From: Hydrangea macrophylla
Lineage: Eukaryota > Streptophyta > Magnoliopsida > Cornales > Hydrangeaceae
Direction: 5' to 3'
Assembly: GCA_033977485.1 (NCBI GenBank)
Contig: CM066992.1
Span: 103,862,140 to 103,926,139 of the forward strand
DNA: 64,000 bases
This document shows, piece by piece, positions 22,155 through 33,330 of this stretch (position 1 is the first letter of the stretch; each line of letters starts with the position of its first letter). A model generated the notes under the pieces. It was not told the origin of the DNA, searched no databases, and saw only the letters and a program-made list of their open reading frames with translations. Both the position numbers and the translations under genes were made by a program.

Positions 22155-23231
22155 CTAGGGCTTGTTTTCGGGTTTTCTGCAGAGAATCATGTGCATAGGA
22201 GAGAAAATCCCAGACTCTCCACCTCTAGTGAGATAATCAGCAGTCACAAACAGCATCTCATGAACATCCACAACTCCTTGAGGAGCAATCCCCAACCAAG
22301 CCAGCACTGTAACCAAAATGTGGTTCCTCCAATAAGCAAATCTCCCCATCTTCAGCCTTGACCACCATGGTTTTGCAGGTGGCTTTGCCAAATCTTTCTC
22401 CTTCACAACCTCAAACCCTACCTTCTTCGCAATCTCTGCAATATCACTGTAATTTCTCAATCCAGGCAATGCGTCCCCTCTCTCAATCCCCTGTATAACC
22501 TCAACGTGTTCCGGATCCTCCGATCGATACAACTCAGTCGTCACCCATTCGTAAGATACGTACAAAGAACCAGGCTTTAACACTCTGTAAATCTCTGAGT
22601 AAACCTCTTCGAGCTTCGGCGCGTGACAGGTAGCTTCGATCGAGTACGCGCCGTCGAAGCTGTTGTCGGCGAAGGGCATTTGGAGGAAATTGCCGCAAAC
22701 GACCTCGCAGAGTGAGTCCAGACCGGCCTTTTTGTTGTGTATACGAGCGCGTTTGACCTGGTACTCGTTGATGGTGATGCCGACGACGTTCGCGCCGGAG
22801 TGAGCAGCGATCGCGCGCATCGGGCCGCCGACGCCGCAGCCGGCGTCGAGGACGCGAGCGCCGGGCTTGACGTTGATTAGATCTACGGCCATCTCTTCGT
22901 GGAGGCGCGTGGCGTCGCGGTGAGATTTTCCGGGAATCGAGGGCGAGAAGTGGAAGGATTGGCCCCAACCCCACTCGTAGATGTCAGTGACGAGGTTGTA
23001 GAAGGTGTCGACGAAGGCGGGAACTTTGTCGGCGGTTTCGATCTCTTTGGGGCGGCGAAAGAAGGACCAGTACTGCTTGTAATTGTCTTGGACTTTCTCT
23101 GCGGATATGGAGCCGCCGGAGAGGTGGACGGCGTGTTTGCCTTTCTGTTCGGCGGAGCCGAGGACGCAAACGAACCAGTAGAGGCCGCCGGCGAGGAGAG
23201 AGGCGGTGCAGAACAGAGTGAGAGAATCCAT
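22155..23231 (-). CDS. SMT2: 24-methylenesterol C-methyltransferase (SMT2 type), intact
   Basis: This 358-residue protein catalyses the second side-chain methylation of plant sterols (24-methylenelophenol to 24-ethylidenelophenol with S-adenosylmethionine). That step sets the balance of sitosterol to campesterol at the endoplasmic reticulum. A hydrophobic N-terminal anchor spans residues 5-24. The sterol-binding YEWGWGQSFHFS motif is at 85-96, the AdoMet-binding LDAGCGVGGP at 128-137, SIEATCHAP at 197-205 and YEWVTT at 227-232. The C-terminal sterol methyltransferase domain follows, ending in GIFSPMHMILCRKPE. The start was set at MDSLTLF, as in known SMT2 proteins. The open frame runs 59 codons further upstream, but those codons are microsatellite and untranslated leader. 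There are no introns, as usual for SMT2 genes, and no frameshift or missing motif. Length matches the family (about 360). Confidence 0.97.
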   Translation of the reverse strand: MDSLTLFCTASLLAGGLYWFVCVLGSAEQKGKHAVHLSGGSISAEKVQDNYKQYWSFFRRPKEIETADKVPAFVDTFYNLVTDIYEWGWGQSFHFSPSIPGKSHRDATRLHEEMAVDLINVKPGARVLDAGCGVGGPMRAIAAHSGANVVGITINEYQVKRARIHNKKAGLDSLCEVVCGNFLQMPFADNSFDGAYSIEATCHAPKLEEVYSEIYRVLKPGSLYVSYEWVTTELYRSEDPEHVEVIQGIERGDALPGLRNYSDIAEIAKKVGFEVVKEKDLAKPPAKPWWSRLKMGRFAYWRNHILVTVLAWLGIAPQGVVDVHEMLFVTADYLTRGGESGIFSPMHMILCRKPENKP

Positions 23232-23233
23232 GA

Positions 23234-23277
<44 letters not shown>
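23234..23277 (-). repeat. (TC)n(AC)n microsatellite in the SMT2 leader
   Basis: Just upstream of the SMT2 start codon the minus strand carries a (TC)n run followed by (AC)n. Pyrimidine-rich microsatellites in 5' leaders are common in plants and may affect expression. No TATA box could be assigned with confidence further upstream. Confidence 0.8.
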
Positions 23278-23280
<3 letters not shown>

Positions 23281-23806
23281 TGTGAAAGTGGGCTTGAGAT
23301 TTGGGTTATCAATAGACGAGAAGAGTGGAGAGAGAGCGTTACTGAGGCTGTTTGGTTAACGGAGTGGGGAAGCAAAACAAAATTGGAAATGCAAATACAA
23401 AGCAGCAATTGTTAAGGATGGGGCTAAATTTTTCGTTAAAAGTTTAGCAACATTTATTTTTTGTAGATAAAATTTTTAGCCATACTTTTTTTGCTCTGTT
23501 ATTAGCAATTCATGTTTTAGCATTAGCATTTGCCAAACAAATAGGCCAAAGTGTAATTCTTTGTTTGGACACTAAGGCTATAATTGAAATTTTTTACCAA
23601 ACCCATCTCACTGTCAAGCCTTTGACGCACCAATCAAATTTTTAACTTTTCTTTTTAATTTTATTATTATTATTATTATTTTATAACCAAACATTTTACA
23701 AAGTTATCTTATAAAAACACGACTTTACTAAATAATATTTCTCTAAAGTCAGTGATTTGGAAACAAGACTTAACTGAAAGTTTAGTAGTCGTGCTTTCAG
23801 ATCTTA
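23278..23806. other. SMT2 upstream region
   Basis: This probably contains the leader and promoter of SMT2. A GTTTGGTTAACG block near 23350 and GCCAAACAAATAGGCC near 23532 look like small-element ends. A (TTA)n run lies at about 23662-23680. No regulatory site is assigned. Confidence 0.4.
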
Positions 23807-24588
23807 GGGTGCGTTTGATTGTAAGGTAGAAAATGGGTTGAAAAGAAAATTTTTCCATGGAATTATTTTACATATGAATTTTTTCCATGGAAATAAATTT
23901 TGGGTTGTTTGACTGTAATTATTTTCTGGCTGAAAAATCTAACATTTTCTATGAAAAATCTAGTTTTGCTGTTTGATTGTCACTATTTTCTACTGAAAAA
24001 TGGTCATTTTTCATGAAAAATAACTTTTTTGCTGTTTGATTGTAATAATTTTTCATGAAAAATCAACATTTTCCATTGAAAACTTACATTTTTTCAAGCA
24101 ATTAACCTATGAATCACAAACAAACAGTTTGAAAATAAAACAAACTCAAGCAATTGAGACAATTACTCATATCAATAGTCAATTTCACAAACAATGGAAG
24201 TACAACATAAAAATTAGTACTTTTTTTTGCTCCAAACTTCATTGAAACTTCATGGCCAATGGAAAATTACAAGTACTCATGAAAGGTTAAAAAAAAAGAA
24301 AAAAAAAAGAAAAAAAGGGCTGATCGCGCGAAATTGACGATAGTTGCTGGAGTAATTCTTGACATGAATTGCGGCTATTTCACCAACTCAGGTGGCAAGT
24401 TCCAGGTAAACTACATCCTTCATCATCTCCCCTCCCTGTCCAAATAATAGCATCGGCCTCGTCAAATTTAAAATGTAAAATATACGAGATATAATACTGA
24501 AACAACAAACCAAATATTTATAATCCCATTTTTTTTTGTTTTTGTTTTTGTTTTTTTTTTTTGAGTAAAGAAAAACATGAAACTAAAG

Positions 24589-25213
24589 CTACCACTCCAA
24601 GTATGGATTAAAGAATTGCCCCAAAAGAATGCAAATACCAGCACATGTATGTATATTCAGATACAGATGTAAATATACATCTAGATATGCTATTTTATAT
24701 ATAAAGAAAAGAAAAAAACTACCTGCAGGAAGGGCAGCAACCAAAAGCAGAGGCAGAGGAGTGGAGTACAAAAGGGTCTCACTGGGCTTCCATGTTTCTT
24801 CTTCTTTCTCTACATCTTTATCCACAGCTTCACAGTCCCTGTACTTAAGCGCCAAACAGAGATTAAGAAAGAGGAGTTTTTCTCTTTCTTGAAAAAGTCA
24901 ATGTAGAACAAGGCAAGTGCTCAGAGGGATTTTGGGACGAAGTTAATGGGTAGGTGGGAAATGAAGACGAGGGCATTATAGATGAAGAAACATTCAAACA
25001 AAAAGCAGCAGAAGCATTCACCATAGCCATTTTCTGAGAAATTAAAAGCACTGCAAAAAAAATAATAATAATAATCTGACAGACAAAGAAAACAAGCATC
25101 AAAACAATAATGCACACTGAACTCCACTCCGAGTACTTATAGCCAGCATGACCTGTTAAATTTGAAAACTTGATCTTCCAAGGTATGGTCACCACATCAT
25201 GATCAAGTGACAA
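24589..25213 (-). other. Unidentified exon-like segments inside the candidate element
   Basis: A minus-strand frame from 24855 carries an acidic start (DKDVEKEEETWKPSETLL) followed by a hydrophobic stretch (PLPLLLVAALPAG) that ends at a splice-donor-like CAG|GTAG at about 24720. Another frame at 24863-25213 has a hydrophobic run rich in I and F. On the plus strand, at 24321-24416, ADRAKLTIVAGVILDMNCGY and an ending before CAG|GTAAAC also look exon-like. None is recognised. They may be captured gene pieces or chance open frames. Confidence 0.25.
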
Positions 25214-25600
25214 ACCACCGGTTCACCACTATCACTAGCACTACAACCAACAATACCCCAGTCAAAAGCATGACTATCATACACACATTTCTTGCTCTAC
25301 TTCTATTCATTTTTTTACCAACCAATCCCCAAATTCCTTAAATTTTCAGCTTTCCGGAAAAATATTAGAAACTTGGGAGAGGACAAAAAAACATTTGGTA
25401 ATCGCCGGGGGGGGGGGGGGGTGGTTGTGGTTTAAAGCTTGTGCTTCAGACTTAAAGATTATTCCTATGAGCTATGAAATTTCTGTTCAAAGATTTGGTT
25501 CGTGAAAGTTCGGGCAACTAAAATCTGTTATAAAATTCCAAATAACATATTATAGATATCACCATTGGACATAACTTGGAAATCTTTTTCACAAATACTA

Positions 25601-26291
25601 AGGTGCTGTTTGGAGTAACTTCTCACACAGAAGTCCATTTCTGAAATGGACTTCTGAAGATGGAATTTTCAAAATGGACTTTTTTTAAAGAAGAGTTTGT
25701 TTGGTGAATGAGTGTTTTTTAAATAGAAAGTGTATCTAAATGTGCAAATGCATTTGGTGGCAACTTTTTAAAAGTACAAACTTATACCTACTTACCAATA
25801 TTACCCTTAATCATGAATTTAAAACTAAATGGATATAACATATTATAGTATATAATTTTAGACTGAAAAATAGTTTGATGAAATAAATTAAAAATATTTA
25901 TCCATAACTATCATGTCAAATGAACTAAAATTGGGCACAGAAAAAAATCACTTTTAATTAAAATGTTGGTTTAATGTCTGATTTTCAATAGGAATTTGTA
26001 AAATAATAGGGATTCAGCTAGGCTATGTAATTCATGTATAGGGTTTGGATAAGGAGGGCATTACTTAGAAAACAAGGGATAAAAGTGTAATCCTGTGTAT
26101 AAAGCTTCTGACTTCTAGGGAAGTGCAAAAATCACAGTTTTGAGAAGTCAGGATTTTTGACTTCTTGAAATGGGCATTCTGGAGATGCACTTCTTGTTAA
26201 TAAGTCCATTCCCAAATCTCACCAAACGAATTTCAATTCTGTAAATGGAGTTCTTCTTCCAAAAGTCCATTCCCTTTAGTTCTAAACACCT
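25601..26291. mobile_element. Possible small DNA element, 691 bp
   Basis: The ends AGGTGCTGTTTGGAG and (inverse) AGGTGTTTAGAAC are related, and AAGTCCATT / AATGGACTT blocks recur near both ends in opposite orientation. CTA flanks both sides (25598-25600 and 26292-26294). The inverted repeat is imperfect, so the assignment is tentative. Confidence 0.45.
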
Positions 26292-26539
26292 CTAACACTT
26301 CCCATTGAAATAACTCAAAAAGAGCAAATCCAAGTAATGACCTTCCACAAGAGAATCACACATACACTTGCTATGGAACACTGATTAGGAATTGCAGAAA
26401 CCCATATCATCAATCACCATTTACCACAAAATAGAATAGTAACCTACAATGCCACCCCTAGAGACCTACATTCCTTATAGGCTAAAGACAGAAACTCAAA
26501 GCTATGAATTTACCATATAAAACTAAATCTAAATACAAC

Positions 26540-26870
26540 AATCCCTTATTCAGGGACTGTTTTAGTAAAATCGATGTATCCCTTATTCCATGGTGGCGGT
26601 GGTGCATGTGAAAATTTTAAGGTTGAAAGATAACTCAGAGATCTAAAACTTTCATGTTTTGACCTTTCTTTGAGAACTAGTTTAACTTGGCCAAACATTT
26701 ATCACAAACAGAACTTAGAAATTTGAAACTGAAGCTTTTGAAAATCAGGGGCTGTTTTAGTAAATTCGATGTATCTCGTAACTCACTAATGCAATTCATG
26801 TGAAATTTTGAGGGTTGAAAGATAACTCAGAGACCTAAAACTTTCATGTTTTGAGGAAGCCTAAATCCCA
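26540..26870. repeat. Two direct copies of a roughly 110-bp segment, 200 bp apart
   Basis: CTGTTTTAGTAAA(A/T)TCGATG and, later, GAAAGATAACTCAGAGA followed by CTAAAACTTTCATGTTTTGA occur at about 26557-26660 and 26754-26860 in the same order. The origin is unknown. Confidence 0.7.
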
Positions 26871-27919
26871 ACTTATCTAGGTCCGATTTGACTCTCAAGT
26901 CAGCTCAAAACAGAAAACTGTTACTTGGACAGTTTGTATGCTTTTGTTGAAAACTCAAAAATGGTGAAGCCCTTTGATTTCAAATCTTGTTTAAGCATTT
27001 GAACAACTAATTTAAGTATATAAGAAGTTAAAAAAAATAAAACTCTTACTTAATGCTTCAAGAAGGCTTTACATACATTGGATGTAAGGTTAGTGTACTC
27101 ACAAAGGGCGAAGAACATTATATAATTAAAACTAACAAAACCACTCACACACCATCAGGCTTATATAATTAAAACTAATAAAATTATGAAGAACATTATA
27201 TAATTAAACTAATAAAATTGCATTCTGTGAGTAGCATAGCAATAATGTTCGGAGAAGGCCATTGAAGAAGTGGTTGTGGCCCTTGTGGGTTCTTAAAATT
27301 GTAACCAAATTGGCAATAAAAAAATTCTGAAGAAACTTTGAGATTGTAACACACACACACTCACACACCATCAGGCTTCCGGAAAGAAATTCTGAAGATG
27401 AAATTGTCTTGGGGACATTCAATTCATTGCAACCAAAATTGGCAATAAAAATGAGCACATAGATATACAAGAAATGTATAGAGAGGGGAAATTGGGGGAA
27501 ATCGTTTCGTTGTAACCAAATCGGCAATTAAAACGAGCATACAGATAAATGTGTGTGTGTGTATGTGTGTGTGTAGATATATGTAATTATATATGTATAT
27601 ACAGATCTGAATATGTATATATACGTATGGATATATATGTATATATACATATATATATGTATATGTACAGCTCTGAAGTATATGTATATATCTATATATA
27701 CATATCAGAGAGAGAGAGTACCGATTTGAGTGAGAGAGGGACCTCAGATCTGTCGCCCAAAGTTTGAGAGAGGGAGCTCAGATCGCACAGTTGAGAGTGA
27801 TCGCACAGTCGAGAGAGAGAGGAAGCTCAGATCGTCGAAGAGAGAGAGAGAGAGGGACTCAGATCGCAGAGAGAGAGGTTAGAACCCGTATAAAATTTTC
27901 CATGGAATTCATTTCTTTA

Positions 27920-28585
27920 CAGTCCATTTGGTATGATTGTAAAATAGAATAGAATTAAATTGGAGAGAATAGAAAAGAAAAGAAAAGAGTAGAATTGATT
28001 TGCAATTCTAATTCTCTTGTTTGGTTTGAAACAGAAATTGAAAGAATAGAATTGAAAAGAATTAATGATACTTCCTAAAATACCCCGGACCTTAAACCTA
28101 ATTTACCCAAACACCCAAACACACCTTCGGCTCCGGGTAAGACCAGAAGAACAAAAAGAAAGAAGAAGACCGAAAGAGACGACCGGAGAAGAAGAAGAAG
28201 ACGACCGAAGAAGAAGAAGAAGAAGAAGAAAATCAGACGAAGAAGAAGAATAAGAGATCAGAAGAAGAACGAAGAAAAAGAGATCAGAAGAAGGACGAAG
28301 AAGAACGAAGAAGAAGAGATCAGAAGAAGAACGAAGAAGAAGAGATACGAAGAAGAACGAAGAAGACGAAGTAGATTTGGGGTATTTTGGGAAGAACACA
28401 TTCTGAGACTGAATTCTCACCAAATCCGACCATTTTTGGTCGGATTTGTAAACAGCCCAAAACAAGAATTGGGTAAAATTCAAAATGAATTCATTTCTTG
28501 TTTTGTGTCATACCAAACACAAGAATTCCACAAAATAGAATTGCAAATGAATTCTATTCTACTTTGTGGCATACCAAACGGACTG
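27920..28585. mobile_element. Tourist-like element, 666 bp, TTA duplication, nested
   Basis: It begins CAGTCCATTTGGTATG and ends CATACCAAACGGACTG, an inverted repeat with one mismatch, and TTA flanks both sides (27917-27919 and 28586-28588). The centre is an unusual purine-rich (GAA)n-type tract at about 28140-28375. The open frames there (poly Ser/Phe or poly Arg/Lys/Glu) come from that tract and are not genes. It sits inside the candidate element 23807-28755. Confidence 0.85.
28140..28375. repeat. Purine-rich GAAGAA / GAACGAAGAAGAA tract
   Basis: About 235 bases consist almost only of A and G on the plus strand, with GAAGAA and AACGAAGAAGA sub-repeats. The strand bias would allow triplex formation. 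It lies in the middle of the Tourist-like element. Confidence 0.8.
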
Positions 28586-29076
28586 TTAGTGGGGGGAAGG
28601 AATTTGTTTTCCACAAAAATAAGTGAAAATGGGAGAAATTGAGATTTGAGGGAAAATTTTTCCATGGAAATTTTAGCCAATCAAACGCCACACTTTGGTA
28701 GAAAATTAACTAGTAAAATATTTTTCATGGAAAATAAGTGGAATCAAACGCACCCTAAGAAACTTGACCTTTTAGGGGTAGGTTACTAATAGAATAACTT
28801 AACCAAGAAAAATGATATGCAATATAGACCGGCATTCATGTTTTCCCTCTTTTGTAGACTGCGTGTATGTTTCACCTTGACTTAATGACGGGATGATATG
28901 GATCCAAAAACAGTTAATTTATTCATAGAACTGCTGTTTACTTTGTTTTCTCATACATTCTGATATTTGTTTTCTAAGAAACATGTCTCTTTTTATTCAC
29001 GATTACAGGTGTCTTCTTTCAAGATGGTGGGGGCGTCTTTATCTGGAGTGTCTATTGATCCTAAATCTGTAAGTCC

Positions 29077-29384
29077 ATGCTTTGGGTTCTTGATCAGCCA
29101 AATCAAGCTATTTACTGGAGCCAATTCAATTTTTGTAACAATGTGAGGTTCTTCGCCGCACCGGTTCAGGTATCCAAGAGCATATTTATTAGTATATGTT
29201 AATTATATGAAATATATATTTATATACTTATACATTGTTATTTTGTATCTCTATATATACGGTGAATTAGTGGTGGAACGATTGAATTTCAGGCTAAGCC
29301 TAAGCAGGAAAGAGAAGGACACCAGTGGACCGCGTTTGAATGAGAAAATCGCAGCGGAGTTTGTTAGGCTTGTGGTTGATGAAG
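29077..29384 (+). pseudogene. Mitochondrial translation initiation factor IF-3, 5' exon remnants
   Basis: Two exon pieces are visible. The first (29077-29169) ends NNVRFFAAPVQ at a CAG|GTATCC donor. The second (29293-29384) follows a TTTCAG acceptor and encodes KDTSGPRLNEKIAAEFVRLV and VDEG before a GAAG|GTATGT donor. This is the typical start of the IF-3 N-terminal domain of plant organellar IF-3, which joins initiator tRNA and the small ribosomal subunit. The intron position is plausible. The reading frame shifts by one base just inside the second exon (about 29308), and the rest of IF-3 is not found downstream. It is a truncated pseudogene or a captured fragment. Family identity is from recall of conserved residues. 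Confidence 0.7.
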
Positions 29385-32058
29385 GTATGTTCATGGTACT
29401 CTCTGTTTTGATTAAAAGATTTCAGAAACCGAATTTTGTTTTAGCGTTGAAGTCTGTGCTCGCCACGGTCTATTATTGTCATATATTTGCAATTTGTCAC
29501 CTATCTAGAAAGCATATTTGGATAAAGGGGAAAAAAAATAAGTGATCAAGCTGGCAAATAACGGATGGAATTGTCCAGGGTTTGTGAACTTCCTTATATA
29601 TTCAGCCGCATGTTGCAAGTGGGTGTGAAAGGATTTACCGGTGGTTTATGTCTGGTCCTCTTGATTTCCTCTCACTAGTGTGGTGCATTTTTCTTTTGAC
29701 CTCTCTCTATGTAGCCCTCAGCTATATCACATGTTCGTAGTTGCTTCCCACACAGCCCCCTCCCCTCTTTTGGTAGCCTCCAAATAATTTCTAAGAACAC
29801 TAAATTTTTTTCAAATTGGAAGATCTTCAGGCAGTAATAATGTCATTCGCTGCTATCAAGCTTGTTTTGCCTTCTCTACAAGGAAGTATTTGCGTGCTAT
29901 TATAAATTTGCCTTTCCAGTATTTTTTCTTTCGAGAGAGATGTGATTGTCAGGATAATCACTTGACAATCACCTAATCTAGTCTTGAGCATCGTGACGAT
30001 ATATAATTCCCAACTGGGTTTTTAACCTAACAACTCTGTCCCAATTTTTCAATCGCGTTGTATCTCTCATATACTTCTCCTATATCAACTTACCACTTGG
30101 ATTTCAAGTTAGTGTAGACCCAAAAAAATGAAGAAAAGGTTCAAGTTAGTATATGTCAAGCATGTTTCCTGATTCTAAATTCCCATAACTAACTTGATTT
30201 TTTTTTTTTTTTTCATATTGCAAGAGCTTAATGCATGTTGATTTGCAACCTTGCTTATGGTTTGTGACTTTTTGTTCTATGCAGGTAAGCATCTTCCAAG
30301 CTGTTAAAGCACCTGTGGAGTTCTCATTCTCAGGTATTTTGTCTCAAGGTCTCTGTTGCACTGTGTCATACAACAAATATTTTTTTGAGATGACTCTTCA
30401 TTAGGTGTTATAGATCATAGACCCCCTTATAAGCAATTTTCTAAAGATCACCAGCCTTTAATTTTTGTGAGGTGCTGTTTGATACCTGAATATTAAGCAT
30501 GCCCCCCGCTACCACCCCCCCACCCCCCCAAAACAAAGCCTTAGTCTTTTCCTTGGTGGAAAATAGATACAAAATATATACCTCGCATGTATGCAGTGTA
30601 TATATTTTGAGGCAGTTTTTAATTTTTGGTTCATTTCTTTGGTTGAAACAGGTTACTACTGGGGATTATATATTGTCGAATACATTGGGGAAATGCCCAG
30701 TTGCTGCTGCTGCAAAAGCATAGAAGTTATGTGAAGTCTGAATGTGCAATATGTCTGATCAACTGTGTTGTGCTGTCCTGCACAAAATCTATGCTGAGCC
30801 GGTTGGAACTCTCAATGCACTGGTATGGTTTTTACTGTATACCCAAATTAACCTCCTGTCACTGTGTTGTACATGAAAGTCACAATCTTGATGGAAGTTG
30901 ATATATTGTGATTTGTTGCAAGAGCTTGCTGTATAATATAGAGCAACTGACGTAAGACAGAGCAAACTGAGAGTTAAAATCAATTGATCTAGTAAGGTTT
31001 TTGTTGCCATTCATTATTGAAGTTTTGCTTAATATGAATGAAGTGGGTTGTGCACTAAAATTACACTCTGTTTTAGTCACAATACAATTTGTTTTGATCG
31101 ATTCTGGAAAGTAGATGTTACTGAAAGAGGCAAAAAAGAGACCTATAGTGAATTGTTACTTTTCTAAGACTTTTGAGCTCAAGGGGCTGTTTGAGAAAAG
31201 CACGGAACCAGTTCTATGATTCACAGGTAATCCGGTTCTATAAATTTAAGTGTTTGGAACTTTCTTAAAACTAGTTCTTTGTCAGGCCAACAATCTTGGT
31301 TCTTTCTAATCTTAGACTTTTCCTTATCCTATTTTAAGTATTGCCAAAGAGGTTGCAGGCCTGGACCAATAACAGAACAAAGGCTAGACCAGTTCCAGAG
31401 GCCTAACCATTTGGATCTGGCCCTTCCTCCCTCTGGATTTAGCCCATGTTCAAGGTTAAGGTTCATAATGGATTTAGACAGAGGTAAAATGCAAAAATGT
31501 AGACACTTGTGCTTTTAATTTCTATTTCTTTGGTGTAACAACTTTTATTTTCTAAGTTTCAATCCCAATAGGCTTTTTTTAAAGGAAAAATGTACACTTT
31601 TTTTGGTATTATTTATATTTAATAGCGGCTTCTTATGTATGTACAAGCATGAATGTCAAAAGTGTATCTATGCCCTGCACTTCAAACAGCTTAGATGTGT
31701 ATGCTATCGTGCATTAGTGTGTGTAGTTCTAACCCCATATTTGAGATGATTTGGTTCTGGGTGAAGCCATCAATCTAACACTTGAAATCTCTTCCAGTAA
31801 ACGTCAAAATCCACTTTACAAGAATTGCCCACCTGAATATCCCCCTTCTATACAACTTCTTGGCACTCCTGCAAAGTAAGGAGCAAGAAACCAGGAAATT
31901 TACAAGTCTTGAAGCAAAATTGTGGGGAAAAAGATCAATTACAATAAATGCTAGTGACTGTTAAGAAAGCCAATCACAATCACAAACAAATGTATCTCAA
32001 TGAACTGCTTCGATATAATCTAATAATGTACAACTATATAATCCTCAAACCCCAAAAC
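29385..32058. other. Stretch with unidentified exon-like bits, no complete gene
   Basis: At 30285-30333 and from 30651 there are AG-bounded short open pieces (FQAVKAPVEFSFS; VTTGDYILSNTLGKCPVAAA ending at a stop at 30721). They could be exons of a small unrecognised gene whose first exon would be MVGASLSGVSIDPKS at 29024-29069. The splice sites fit, but no family was recognised. The rest holds no supported feature. Confidence 0.3.
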
Positions 32059-32925
32059 CTAAAATACATGAACAAGTTTCCTATGCCATTTTCTGCTGCC
32101 ATCTTCTTCAACTTGGGAACCCTCTATATCTTCTGCTTTCCCAGTTTTTTCGGAATCCTCGTTGTAACTCAAAAGGTCCTTGTACATTTTTAAGGAAGCC
32201 TTGGAAAACTCTGCCATGACTCAAAAACTTCACAAAACCCGATTTGAAATCCATTCAATGTGATCCTTTATGTTTCTTGGGTACAGTTATAATGTTTTTC
32301 CTTCTCAAAATCTACCTTCCCTCGGAAAATGTCCAAGGAATCCTTTTTCTCTCTCAAAACTCAGTACGATTTTCCATATCCGGTTCAGTATTATGATCGG
32401 AGAGCTTTGACTCAAAAAACCTATTCTCTGCCTTTTGGAATGTGAGTATTCTTCTGTCAAGTTCTTTCCCCAAACTCTCAACTTTTCGTTTCTATTTCTG
32501 CTCTTCCCCTTGCTGTACCCACAAAGCCCTCATGTCCTTTCCAAAGCCTTTCAAGGAAAAAGAAACCGCCTTTACAGGCAACTTCTCAATGGAAGCTAAC
32601 CAATCATGGCAAATCACAAGCAATGGCGGCCCAATCACTAGGGGAGACAAAGTCTTTTCCCGGGAGGAAAATTTAACAGCGCGGACAACAAACTTTGATA
32701 GCCATCCGTGAAGTGCTTCAATGTAAGCTTTCTGTGCTGCCATGTACTCCGTGAAACACATTCTCCAATTGTAAAGGTCGGCCTCAAGCTGAAGTGTGGC
32801 AAGTCGGTGAGAGTTATTGCAAAATTTTCCGTAAGTTGGGCACGTATAACATTTCACGTCAAACATAATCTTGTTTTGGATTTCATGAGATTCTGACATT
32901 ATCTTCCAGGTTCTCATTAGGCTGC
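32059..32925 (-). pseudogene. DUF632-family plant protein, 3' exon pseudogene
   Basis: On the minus strand, after a TGATGCAG acceptor at 32926, the sequence encodes the C-terminal half of the plant-specific DUF632 domain: LMRTWKIMSESHEIQNKI, LEADLYNWRMCFTEYMAAQK, CHDWLASIEKLPVKA and RALWVQQGEEQK. Later pieces are KDSLDIFRGKVDFEKEKHYN and GFQIGFCEVFESMAEFSKAS, ending at a stop at 32059. Known members are large proteins with an N-terminal DUF630 domain, some membrane-associated or regulatory. A frameshift at about 32362 and a TAA replacing a glutamine codon near 32255 break it. Upstream exons are missing, and a Copia LTR starts 150 bp upstream in the presumed intron. Confidence 0.75.
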
Positions 32926-33076
32926 ATCAATGGGAAGGATGGAAATAATGCAGGGGAAACAGTAATCACACTTACATTCAGTCATACATACATACATAAA
33001 TACATACGTACTTATATTTACACACACACATATATATATATATATCTGTGTTTGGCTATGATATTTACCTTACCCT

Positions 33077-33166
33077 TGTAGGAGTTCGATAATTTGGGGT
33101 TGTAATTCTTCATCTCTCAGAGTCTCTATTCTCATTGAGATTGATTATGCGCTACGAATTGCAACT

Positions 33167-33213
<47 letters not shown>

Positions 33214-33323
33214 AACCAAAGTAGGTTAGCCAACACAAATATATATATATATATATATCAATCAAAGAGTAATAAAGAGTAATTACAGAAATACCCATAA
33301 ACACTAATACTTATATTCTAACA
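33077..33323 (-). mobile_element. Copia 3' LTR, 247 bp
   Basis: On the minus strand it begins TGTTAGAATATAAG directly after a polypurine tract (TTGAGGGGGAG) and ends ATCGAACTCCTACA. It includes a (GA)n run at 33171-33207 and an (AT)n run at 33241-33258. The matching 5' LTR is absent, so the ends rest on the polypurine tract and TG...CA. Confidence 0.8.
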
Positions 33324-33330
33324 CTCCCCC

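Larger units (their letters stand above)
23807..28755. mobile_element. Candidate terminal-inverted-repeat element, 4.9 kb
   Basis: The ends GGGTGCGTTTGATT (23807) and AATCAAACGCACCC (to 28755) are perfect inverses. Both subterminal regions are rich in TTTTCCATGGAA and TTTTTCATGAAAA blocks, so they look like the two ends of one element. The flanking bases are TTA on the left and TAA on the right, which is not a direct duplication. Two independent small elements therefore cannot be ruled out. No transposase was recognised inside. It starts about 575 bp upstream of the SMT2 start codon. Confidence 0.5.

Noticed and set aside
22534..23285. Additional open frames over SMT2 in other frames
   Set aside because: They are shadows of the GC-rich SMT2 coding sequence.
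25407..25421. Run of 15 G as a quadruplex or regulatory site
   Set aside because: A plain homopolymer whose length may be an assembly error; no further structure supports a function.
28103..28483. Serine/phenylalanine-rich open frame
   Set aside because: It is the reverse reading of a purine tract inside a Tourist-like element.
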